From Lachnospiraceae bacterium UBA3401 (lineage in GTDB: Bacteria; Bacillota; Clostridia; Lachnospirales; Lachnospiraceae): a DNA stretch of 13,879 nucleotides. The position numbers were made by a program, and so were the translations under genes. Where the stretch lies: NCBI GenBank assembly GCA_002358575.1, contig DEPD01000080.1, positions 1 through 13,879 on the forward strand, in the 5' to 3' direction. Under the pieces are notes generated by a model, which was not told the DNA's origin, made no database searches, and worked only from the letters and a program-made list of their open reading frames with translations. The number at the start of each line of letters is the position of its first letter. The stretch's first letter is position 1. Positions 7,261 through 13,816 of this stretch are shown piece by piece.

Positions 7261-7289
7261 ATTTTACCATAATTTTCCTGACCCGTCAA
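7261..7289 (-). promoter_or_regulatory. Sigma-70/sigma-A-type promoter of the pse operon
   Basis: On the minus strand a -35 box TTGACG (7289-7284) is followed by a 17-bp spacer and a -10 box TAAAAT (7266-7261). Each box matches its consensus at five of six positions. A TG one base before the -10 gives an extended -10. The start of transcription would be near 7254, leaving a leader of about 28 nt that contains the pseB GGAGG site. This is the best promoter-like sequence I see in the window, and it separates the Pse biosynthesis operon from the four upstream genes. No operator or riboswitch is apparent in the short leader. Confidence 0.75.
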
Positions 7290-7357
7290 AAATAACCTTA
7301 TTTTAGCAGTTCAGTAACCGTCTTCCTGTTACAAACATCAAGCCTCACTTCTTATCT

Positions 7358-8722
7358 CTATTCTGGAAAGACAAGACTTGCTGTGACACTATTTAGAATT
7401 TTGTCATACACAATAATATTCCATCTGCCCCCCATCTGATAATGGTCTACCCCGTCAACAAGCACTTGATAGGCATTTCCAACTCTCGCAAGTACCAACG
7501 CACTGTCTCCAGCCTTTCTGTGGCGGATTCCTGCCTCTTTCCAGGTAATGTCAAGTGCTATCTTGCAGTCCTCATACACCCACTGACGTGTCTCCTTACC
7601 TTTTCCAGCTTTTGTATCTGTCACAATAAGAATAAAATTCTTATCATTTTGCAGCATCTCAAGACACTCTTTTGCTGATGTGGCTGTCATATACTCCTTC
7701 CATCCTTTTCGTTCCCGATACAAGCACGCCATATCCCATGCGTTAGGCTGTGCATCTGCCCTTCTGTCCGGCAACTCATAATGTTCTTTAAGATACTGTC
7801 CTAAGTGACTTGTAACCTTTCTAGCGCCAAAATCATTCAGATGTTCTTCATCTCGAAAATCCGCTGCCAAATCAAGTTCCAACGCACCATTGTAATAAAG
7901 CTCATTGTAATCTATAAACTTCACCTTCCGCGCATCCGCAAGCGTCCGCAAGGCCTCCGTCTCATACTGATGCCAGTTTTCCTTAGGCGATTTAAAGAGT
8001 ACTAGTTCCGCATTGTTCTTTTGGCACAGCTTGACAATTTCATCCAGATATTGGATATTTTCTTCCTCTATCCACGCCTCGCCATCAAAACAGTACTCTT
8101 GCAAATTAATTGCGGTTTCTGATACAGACTGTGTTTCCAGATAACCTTTAGTATAGTTTGTCTTATCCTGCCCAAAATATGTATAGTCCAGCTTGCTTAG
8201 CTCTTTCCATCGGCTGTGATAGCGAAACGTTGGAAAAACATAAGAAAAATATTCTGCATTGACCGCTCCAACTGACTGGTAAATGCATCTAAGCTTATCT
8301 ATCGAAAATGGTATATTCGTCAATCCCCAGCGCAGTCCCGCCTCATTTATCGTTTGGATACCGCCACCTACCATCATATTTACCTCAAGCGCAACTACTT
8401 TTGGACTCTGTCTCCGAAACGCTTCCTTTAGGTAGAGCACCGAGATATTCATTGGCTGCGACGAACTGCCAAAATCATACGCCGCAATTCCATATTCCTC
8501 ATACAAAACAATTGGGTCTATCGTACAGAAACTATTGCTGCTGCCAATTACAATCACATCAATGTCATTCTTTTTTTCCGCATAGAACCCCTTTACAATC
8601 GTTGTGGAATCCCCAATAAACTTTGCACACACAATCTCATTTGTAACCATCAACACCAAACTGATCAACACAAAAAAACTAATGACAGATGCCAGTCTGG
8701 AAATAATTGTTCTTTTTGTCAT
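7358..8722 (-). CDS. Membrane-anchored SGNH-hydrolase-like protein, partner of MBOAT acyltransferase
   Basis: A 454-aa protein with one N-terminal membrane anchor (about residues 8-33, rich in V, I, L and F) and an otherwise extracytoplasmic body. Residues 55-60 lead into GSSNS (60-64), the GDSx-like nucleophile block with Ser62 in the nucleophile position. D291-E-E-H294 is the matching Asp/His block, so an SGNH/GDSL catalytic triad is plausible. Such proteins encoded beside MBOAT acyltransferases (compare AlgJ/AlgX, DltD) help move acetyl or acyl groups onto extracellular glycans. Residues 325-454 form an extra C-terminal domain ending GGRWNIIVYDKILNSV, which resembles the GG/ILEI (FAM3-like) domain; this is a weaker call. 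The ATG at 8722 is preceded by GGAGGAG; a TTG four codons upstream lies within that site and is rejected. A MITE-like element sits directly upstream. The acyl group and glycan target are unknown. Confidence 0.78.
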   Translation of the reverse strand: MTKRTIISRLASVISFFVLISLVLMVTNEIVCAKFIGDSTTIVKGFYAEKKNDIDVIVIGSSNSFCTIDPIVLYEEYGIAAYDFGSSSQPMNISVLYLKEAFRRQSPKVVALEVNMMVGGGIQTINEAGLRWGLTNIPFSIDKLRCIYQSVGAVNAEYFSYVFPTFRYHSRWKELSKLDYTYFGQDKTNYTKGYLETQSVSETAINLQEYCFDGEAWIEEENIQYLDEIVKLCQKNNAELVLFKSPKENWHQYETEALRTLADARKVKFIDYNELYYNGALELDLAADFRDEEHLNDFGARKVTSHLGQYLKEHYELPDRRADAQPNAWDMACLYRERKGWKEYMTATSAKECLEMLQNDKNFILIVTDTKAGKGKETRQWVYEDCKIALDITWKEAGIRHRKAGDSALVLARVGNAYQVLVDGVDHYQMGGRWNIIVYDKILNSVTASLVFPE

Positions 8723-8736
8723 TGTCTCCTCCAATT

Positions 8737-8869
8737 GTTACTGTTCACTCCGTTCCAGTAACATGTAAAAATCCATGCAAAATTTGCTTCGCAAATGGAT
8801 TTTTACTCGCTGTTGGTATGTTTTCTCACGGACTTAGCAGTAAATGCTAAGTCCTGTGTGAACAGTAAC
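8737..8869. mobile_element. MITE-like element with 12-bp terminal inverted repeats and 8-bp target duplication
   Basis: A 133-bp element bounded by GTTACTGTTCAC (8737-8748) and its exact reverse complement (8858-8869). The octamer CTCCAATT flanks it on both sides as a direct repeat (8729-8736 and 8870-8877), the expected footprint of transposition. It has no coding capacity. Two internal hairpins are present: TAAAAATCCA (8766-8775) with its complement (8796-8805), enclosing TTTGC-TTC-GCAAA, and GGACTTAGCA (8830-8839) with its complement (8845-8854). Removing the element and one octamer copy leaves a 27-nt gap between the MBOAT stop and the SGNH start with a normal ribosome binding site. A 45-bp right-end module recurs at 40-84 with four mismatches. 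Confidence 0.88.
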
Positions 8870-8890
8870 CTCCAATTATCTTTTAGAAAC

Positions 8891-10390
8891 TTAAAATTGA
8901 AAATAGATAAACTGTGATGCGTCATATCCTTCCCCGTACACGCCAAATACAAGAACCATCACAAGCAGCACTGCCACAATCACATACTGTACTACAAGAC
9001 ATTGTTCTTTTACAATCGCGTCAAACAGCTTATGCTTTGCTGCATAACAAGCCTCCACAATCAGCAGAATCAGAATCCCAAACAACAGTACTCCCATTTC
9101 TTTTCTGTCCAGTCCCAGATAAAATATAGATTCGTCAAACAGCGACCAGACATCAAAGTTTTGAAATATTCTTTGTAGGTAGTATATTGCATCCTTTACT
9201 GAGTCTGCTCGAAAAAACACAAAGGAAAACGCAAACAACAAAAAAGTACAGATGCCACGGCAGAACTGACAAACAAATGTTTTCCAGCGTATATGAAAAG
9301 CATGGGCAACCCATTTCCATAGTGGGTCCAGCAAATCCCCAATTATAATATAGACTCCTTGTATCGCGCCCCACACAACAAAATGCCAGCTTGCGCCATG
9401 CCAAAATCCGCTCGCGAGAAAAGTTATCATTGTATTAAAATATTTACGCGGCTTTGCACAATGACTTCCTCCCATTGGGATATAGAGGTAGTCGCGAAAC
9501 CACGAGCTTAATGACACATGCCAGCGCCGCCACAATTCCCGAACACTTGTGGAGAAAAAAGGCGCCTCAAAGTTTACCATAAGCTCAATTCCAAGAATCT
9601 TGGAAACGCCCATCGCTATTGTAGAATAGCTTGCAAAATCACAATAAATCTGCACTGCAAACAGCACACAGGCTATCAGAAGCGCTACGCCACCAAATAA
9701 ATAATACATGTCAAATACTTGATTGACCAACACCGCTGCGCGGTCTGCAATGACCATTTTCATAAAAAATCCCCAGAGCATTAAGAGCAATCCGCGTGTA
9801 ATTTTCTCAAAGCTCCACATTCTTTTACGCTGTATTTTTTCTATCTGCCACAACAAATTTTTACTCCGCTCAATTGGTCCTGCGACCAACTGTGGAAAGA
9901 ATGATACAAACAACGCATACCTTATAAAGTTTTTCTCTGCTTTTACTGTCCCACGATACACATCAATTGTGTACCCCAATGCCTGAAACGTATAGAACGA
10001 AATTCCGACTGGAAGGACAATCTCCAAACTAGGCGTTCCCATCTTCACACCAAATACAGAACATACTGTTGCAATGGTGTCATGCAGGAAATAAAAATAT
10101 TTAAAAAATACAAGCAACGCCAAATTACTTATAATCGCCACTGTCAAAATAACTTTACGTTTTACTTTTCTTTGTGCATCCTTCGTTTTAAACTGTCCCA
10201 TAACAAGGGCACACAAATATGTAATTACCGTAGAAGCAAGTATTAAAATCCCATACTTTGCATTCCAGCTCATATAGAAATAATAGCTTGCAACCAGCAG
10301 CCACAACTGTCGTAGTCTTCTTGGCATCACATAATACAACAGAACTACCACTGGAAAAAAGATTAAAAATTCAAATGAAGTAAATTGCAT
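8891..10390 (-). CDS. MBOAT-family membrane-bound O-acyltransferase (AlgI/DltB-like)
   Basis: A 499-aa polytopic membrane protein that transfers acyl groups, usually acetyl, across or at the outer face of the membrane to a glycan. The N-terminus (MQFTSFEFLIFFPVVVLLYY) begins with a membrane segment and is typical of the AlgI/PatA group. Conserved blocks are LPVGISFYTFQALGYTID, FPQLVAGPIER, RELWRRWHVSLSSWFRDYLY (284-303) and SGFWHGASWHFVVWGAIQG (327-345). His331 in WHG matches the catalytic His of AlgI, and His291 lies in RRWH. The ATG has AGGA with a short A-rich spacer upstream. The downstream SGNH gene is its likely partner; before the MITE insertion the two were only 27 nt apart. The acceptor may be the glycan assembled by the neighbouring glycosyltransferase, or Pse itself (O-acetylated Pse is known), which is inference. 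Confidence 0.9.
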   Translation of the reverse strand: MQFTSFEFLIFFPVVVLLYYVMPRRLRQLWLLVASYYFYMSWNAKYGILILASTVITYLCALVMGQFKTKDAQRKVKRKVILTVAIISNLALLVFFKYFYFLHDTIATVCSVFGVKMGTPSLEIVLPVGISFYTFQALGYTIDVYRGTVKAEKNFIRYALFVSFFPQLVAGPIERSKNLLWQIEKIQRKRMWSFEKITRGLLLMLWGFFMKMVIADRAAVLVNQVFDMYYLFGGVALLIACVLFAVQIYCDFASYSTIAMGVSKILGIELMVNFEAPFFSTSVRELWRRWHVSLSSWFRDYLYIPMGGSHCAKPRKYFNTMITFLASGFWHGASWHFVVWGAIQGVYIIIGDLLDPLWKWVAHAFHIRWKTFVCQFCRGICTFLLFAFSFVFFRADSVKDAIYYLQRIFQNFDVWSLFDESIFYLGLDRKEMGVLLFGILILLIVEACYAAKHKLFDAIVKEQCLVVQYVIVAVLLVMVLVFGVYGEGYDASQFIYFQF

Positions 10391-10410
10391 ATTTTCCTAA
10401 CTCCCACACC

Positions 10411-10424
10411 CCCGCTTTAGCGGG
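10411..10424. other. Small GC hairpin upstream of the MBOAT gene
   Basis: CCCGCT (10411-10416) and AGCGGG (10419-10424) form a compact hairpin in the 128-nt gap between the glycosyltransferase stop and the MBOAT start, about 20 nt before that start codon in the message. It has no following T-run on the transcript side. The rest of the gap shows no promoter or convincing gene. Confidence 0.4.
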
Positions 10425-10518
10425 CACTCCAATCAAGAACTATGCTACGTACATGCGCATTCCTGCCCTGTCAAAAATATACTGAACATCAGATAAATCT
10501 GCCATGAGTATAACAAAA

Positions 10519-11547
10519 TTATCCCTGAGTACGGCGTATTTTGCGGCGATAAAAAGAAAGCAGCTGATAATAGAGCTTAAATTTTAATGGTGACTCCATA
10601 TGCATCGCTGCAAGCCGCTTCTGTTCCTCGTCAAACGCATTCTGATAATAAATATTTTCCTGAAAATCAGGAAATTCTTGTCGAATGCCCTCCGCAATCT
10701 GTTTTAAAAAACTTACTTTTGGATTCTTCACACCAAGCATATAAGTAAAAAGCGTATTCATATAATACAGCTTGGAAAAAGCAAATTCAAATTCCTGCCT
10801 GTATGGTTTGAAGATGCCGTATCTACACGCTTCCTCAATCAGTTTCTTCCCCATCAAAAGCCGCATCTCACATTTCTCTTGGCTAATCTCATGCACTGTG
10901 GAAAATTCATGCTGATAATAATAATATAGTGGTTCCTCAATCTTCTCAAAGTGCGTAAAATGCAGCATCCAGATTGGCGAAGCACAGTTGTCCTCGTAGA
11001 ATGTGTTTTCTGGAAATCTCAGTTGATAAGTATCAATCACAGATTTTAGATAAATCTTGATCACCATGCTGCCCGGATTCATAACAAGCTTTTTATAGCG
11101 TTCTTGATCTAACACTCCTGTCTGGTCCATTGTGTTGTTTGGCATTAGTTTGCCCACATTCATTGTGTGCGAATCCACCATGCAATAGTCGCAGCCCACA
11201 ACATCCGCCCCTGTTTTTTCCGCTTTTTTTATCAACTTTTCATACATATCTGGCGCAACCCAGTCATCGGAGTCCACAAATCCAATCCATTTGCCGTGCG
11301 CTGCCTCAATTCCCTTGTTGCGCGCACCACCCTGTTTCAGATTCTCATAGGATTGGATTATCTTGAATTTCCACGGGTAATTCGATTCATATTCTCTTAG
11401 AATCTCCATTGACGCATCTGTAGAAGCATCATCAACCGCAATAATCTCATAGTCTGCAATCGACTGACCAATCAGCGAATCTAGGCAAAACTTAAGTTTG
11501 TTATCCGCTGCCATATTGTAAACAGGTACTATAATACTAAGTTTCAT
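10519..11547 (-). CDS. Family 2 (GT-A) glycosyltransferase
   Basis: A 342-aa glycosyltransferase with an inverting GT2-type GT-A domain at its N-terminus. It opens MKLSIIVPVYNM, with the nucleotide-binding AVDDASTDAS (37-46), GGARNKGIEAAHGKW (73-87) and the metal-binding DSD (92-94) in GFVDSDDW. The C-terminal part (about 220-342) is unassigned and probably defines the acceptor. No membrane segment is seen, so it should work at the cytoplasmic face, building a lipid-linked or protein-linked glycan. Donor sugar and acceptor cannot be read from the sequence. I chose the ATG at 11547, where the conserved domain starts, with GGAAGGGAG about 11 nt upstream. An ATG 16 codons earlier (11595) gives a non-conserved extension reaching the repeat region. 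The upstream ABC exporter and downstream MBOAT/SGNH pair suggest it acts in the same surface-glycan pathway. Confidence 0.88.
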   Translation of the reverse strand: MKLSIIVPVYNMAADNKLKFCLDSLIGQSIADYEIIAVDDASTDASMEILREYESNYPWKFKIIQSYENLKQGGARNKGIEAAHGKWIGFVDSDDWVAPDMYEKLIKKAEKTGADVVGCDYCMVDSHTMNVGKLMPNNTMDQTGVLDQERYKKLVMNPGSMVIKIYLKSVIDTYQLRFPENTFYEDNCASPIWMLHFTHFEKIEEPLYYYYQHEFSTVHEISQEKCEMRLLMGKKLIEEACRYGIFKPYRQEFEFAFSKLYYMNTLFTYMLGVKNPKVSFLKQIAEGIRQEFPDFQENIYYQNAFDEEQKRLAAMHMESPLKFKLYYQLLSFYRRKIRRTQG

Positions 11548-11604
11548 ACGAATCTTCACTCCCTTCCGATAACTGGCATTGTCAATCAATCCCATTTGCA
11601 GTTA

Positions 11605-11759
11605 GGAACTGTTAATAAATTACTCATGACAATTACTTGCCTAAATGTCCATCTGCGGTATCAGAAAATCTTGACATAGCCCGCTATGCCTGCGATTTTC
11701 TTCTTTGTAGCTGAACATTTATACAGCGTTCTTGTCGCAAGTAATCTCTGAACAGTTCC
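11605..11759. repeat. Nested-palindrome, MITE-like element (155 bp)
   Basis: GGAACTGTT (11605-11613) and AACAGTTCC (11751-11759) form the outer inverted repeat. Inside, further matched pairs are nested in order: ATTACTTGC (11632-11640) with GCAAGTAAT (11737-11745), AAATGT (11643-11648) with ACATTT (11715-11720), AGAAAATC (11663-11670) with GATTTTCT (11694-11701), and CATAGC with GCTATG (11675-11688). The whole element can fold into one long interrupted hairpin. The flanking nonamers TTGCAGTTA and TTGCTTTTC agree at six of nine positions, so a decayed target duplication is possible but weak. It has no coding capacity. ACTGTT sits at the same offset from the end as in the element at 8737, suggesting a related origin. 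Confidence 0.65.
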
Positions 11760-11845
11760 TTGCTTTTCACACCCGCACCGTGCAATTGCTGCATGATGTT
11801 GGAGTCAGCGCCAAAATGCCTGCTTTGTGGCATTTTGTGTGTATT

Positions 11846-11915
11846 AATGGTTGCAATTCACACCAAATCATCATAAATGGATGCGAAATTTGGCGTGGTG
11901 TGAATTGTAACCATT
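11846..11915. repeat. Palindromic repeat, copy A, after the ABC exporter gene
   Basis: The 19-nt arm AATGGTTGCAATTCACACC (11846-11864) pairs with 11897-11915 with a single mismatch (G-T type). Positions 11850-11911 are nearly identical to the reverse complement of 13817-13879: four substitutions and one inserted base over about 62 bp. The element starts 4 nt downstream of the ABC exporter stop codon on the transcript side. No coding capacity and no T-run, so not a standard terminator. Confidence 0.8.
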
Positions 11916-11919
11916 TGTA

Positions 11920-13659
11920 TCAGCGTTCTTTTACAATCATACCGTCCTCCACCCGAAAAACCATATCACACTTTTCAATTGTCTGTAAACGATGCGCTAT
12001 AATCACAAGTGTTTTCTTGCCGTGCAGCCGATTAATAGACTCCATAATCGCCGCTTCTGTATCATTGTCGAGCGCTGATGTCGCCTCGTCAAGAATCAAT
12101 ACTTCTGGGTCATTGTACAGTGCCCGCGCAATCCCAATCCGCTGACGCTGACCGCCAGAGAGCCGGATACCACGCTCTCCAATGCCAGTATTCACTCCGT
12201 CCGGCAATGTCTTCACAAATGTGTCGAGCTGCGCTTCCCTAAGCGCATACCACAACTTTTTGTCATCAATTTCTTCCTCGGGAATCCCAAATGCAACATT
12301 TTTCCTGATATCAGCATCCAACAGAAAAATCATCTGCGGAATATAGCCCACATTGGCAAGCCATTCGCGATAGTGTTCTTGAACATCCACATCATCTGCT
12401 AGCACTTTACCACCCTGCAACTTCAAAAGTCCCAGCAAAATATCAATAATTGTCGTCTTTCCTGCGCCGCTTGCACCTACTACGCCGATGGATTTACCAA
12501 TTGGAAAGGAGACTGTCGCATGGTCAAAAATCAGCTTGTCTGAATTGGGATAGTGATATGTGATATCAGACAATCTCACCTCCCTTGTGACAGGCAGCTT
12601 TTCCTTTGCGACAACTGCATAGGAAATATCCGTATGCGCCTCGTCTGTCTCCTCGACAAGATTGTCGCTCACATTAAAGAAAAACGGCTCATTAAAAGCC
12701 ATACTTGTAATCTGATTGTTAATACGACTGGCAGCAGGCAGCAGACGCATTGCCGCAATACCAAATGCCGCAAACAGGGAAACCATGCCAGACACATCTG
12801 CTCCTGACACAATCAGCACTAAGATATATCCAAGCAGCCCAGCCATACAGACAGTCTCAATCAAAAGCTTCGGCGTGTTGTTAAACAAACTAAACCGTTC
12901 CATAGCCTTCACATAACCTTCACCAACCTTACAGTACTCTCCAATAAAATATTGCTCGCGTCCTGCGACCTTAATCTCCTTAATCCCCTGCACTGTCTGA
13001 GAAATCCAAGCAAACATAGATGCGCCATAATCCTGATTTTCTTTTCCAGTACGATTCATAATCGGCTTGACAATCTTCTTAATCACAACCAACGTCGCAA
13101 CCAAAAGCACCGCAATTACCACCGTCATCACAGGGTCCTGCATAGCAAGGGCCACCACAAGGAACAGGGCAACAGTCGCCTCGGACGCAATCTGCAAAAC
13201 AGCCATAATCAGCGCATACATATTGCTGACATCGGCCGTGATACTTCGCTGAATAACAGAAGTCTCCGCATTTAAGTAATATTCATACTCGCGCCGCACA
13301 AAATTTTTCATCAGGCTTGATGCCGTCTTAAACTGATTGCTGTACACAAACCGATATAAATTTCTCTGCAAAAAGAATTGGAATGCATTTTTTGCAATAT
13401 ACAATATTATCAAAAAAAGAATTGCAAGCACGGAGAATTGCACGGTATTCTGTAGATGAAATATATTACATACTATCTGGTATTTTTCTCCCTGTTCCAA
13501 TGCCACAGGGTCAAGAATCAGTTGTACGACAGCCATTACCATCATCACTGCTCCCGTTTCCAAGCCAGCCGATATTATCATCATCACGAACAGCCGCGCC
13601 ATAGCGCCCTTTTGTTTTTTGTCCATCAAAATATTTATCTTTTTTAATATTTTAAGCAC
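11920..13659 (-). CDS. ABC exporter (fused permease and ATPase), PglK/MsbA-type glycan flippase
   Basis: A 579-aa half-transporter with an N-terminal transmembrane domain (about six hydrophobic segments in residues 20-330) and a C-terminal ATPase. The ATPase has Walker A GASGAGKTT (about 395-403), Q-loop YIPQ, signature LSGGQ (about 500-504), Walker B VLILDEA, D-loop SALD and the switch His in IIAHR. The segment GYIPQMIFLLDADIRKNVAFG resembles lipid-linked oligosaccharide flippases such as PglK. It should work as a homodimer in the cytoplasmic membrane, probably flipping a lipid-linked glycan made by the neighbouring enzymes; the substrate is inferred. I chose the GTG at 13659, with AAAGGATGG about 7 nt upstream and product beginning (M)LKILKKINILMDKKQ. 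The frame stays open upstream to a TTG at 13770, but that region is an array of hairpins. The gene is flanked on both sides by inverted copies of a 62-bp palindrome. Confidence 0.88.
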   Translation of the reverse strand: MLKILKKINILMDKKQKGAMARLFVMMIISAGLETGAVMMVMAVVQLILDPVALEQGEKYQIVCNIFHLQNTVQFSVLAILFLIILYIAKNAFQFFLQRNLYRFVYSNQFKTASSLMKNFVRREYEYYLNAETSVIQRSITADVSNMYALIMAVLQIASEATVALFLVVALAMQDPVMTVVIAVLLVATLVVIKKIVKPIMNRTGKENQDYGASMFAWISQTVQGIKEIKVAGREQYFIGEYCKVGEGYVKAMERFSLFNNTPKLLIETVCMAGLLGYILVLIVSGADVSGMVSLFAAFGIAAMRLLPAASRINNQITSMAFNEPFFFNVSDNLVEETDEAHTDISYAVVAKEKLPVTREVRLSDITYHYPNSDKLIFDHATVSFPIGKSIGVVGASGAGKTTIIDILLGLLKLQGGKVLADDVDVQEHYREWLANVGYIPQMIFLLDADIRKNVAFGIPEEEIDDKKLWYALREAQLDTFVKTLPDGVNTGIGERGIRLSGGQRQRIGIARALYNDPEVLILDEATSALDNDTEAAIMESINRLHGKKTLVIIAHRLQTIEKCDMVFRVEDGMIVKER

Positions 13660-13690
13660 TGATATTCCATCCTTTCGCTTTTCCTCCGAT

Positions 13691-13785
13691 ACTATAAGAA
13701 GCAAGAACTGCTTCTTATAGTCAGATGCACGGCGCAAAGAGCAGCGCCTTTTATCAGAAGTAAAGGACAACTTCTGATAAGTTGT
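13691..13785 (-). promoter_or_regulatory. Hairpin array in the leader of the ABC exporter gene
   Basis: Three hairpins lie in a row upstream of the GTG start: ACTATAAGAAGCA (13691-13703) with its exact 13-nt complement (13709-13721), GGCGC/GCGCC (13731-13735 and 13744-13748), and TTATCAGAAGT (13751-13761) with its exact 11-nt complement (13770-13780). The last overlaps an alternative 7-bp pairing, ACAACTT (13767-13773) with AAGTTGT (13779-13785), and the two cannot form together. No T-run follows any of them. A regulatory leader is possible, as is a cluster of decayed palindromic repeats. Confidence 0.5.
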
Positions 13786-13816
13786 ATTATCTCACTCCAA
13801 ACCACTTTTATTTATC

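Larger units (their letters stand above)
11548..11919. other. 372-nt gap filled with palindromic repeats
   Basis: No gene is supported here. The stretch holds the glycosyltransferase leader, a long nested palindrome (11605-11759), a 9-bp hairpin CAAAATGCC/GGCATTTTG (11812-11820 and 11829-11837) and the palindromic element at 11846-11915 just after the ABC exporter stop. A TTGACA-like hexamer upstream of the glycosyltransferase has no -10 box at proper spacing, so no promoter is called. No hairpin is followed by a T-run on the minus strand. Confidence 0.7.

Noticed and set aside
7227..7289. A 21-residue N-terminal extension of PseB from a TTG
   Set aside because: The TTG is part of the -35 box and the extension would be encoded by promoter sequence; the ATG at 7226 has a GGAGG site.
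10440..10505. A 21-codon minus-strand frame (MADLSDVQYIFDRAGMRMYVA) between the glycosyltransferase and MBOAT genes
   Set aside because: No Shine-Dalgarno sequence precedes its ATG, it is very short and I recognise no family. It may be a remnant, but it is not supported as a gene.
11671..11699. Plus-strand TTGACA with a 17-bp spacer inside the nested palindrome, a possible promoter
   Set aside because: The -10 hexamer would be GATTTT, matching only three of six positions, and no plus-strand gene follows.
13660..13770. A 37-residue N-terminal extension of the ABC exporter from a TTG
   Set aside because: The segment is made of hairpin arms, lacks family similarity, and a GTG with a good ribosome binding site begins the conserved region.
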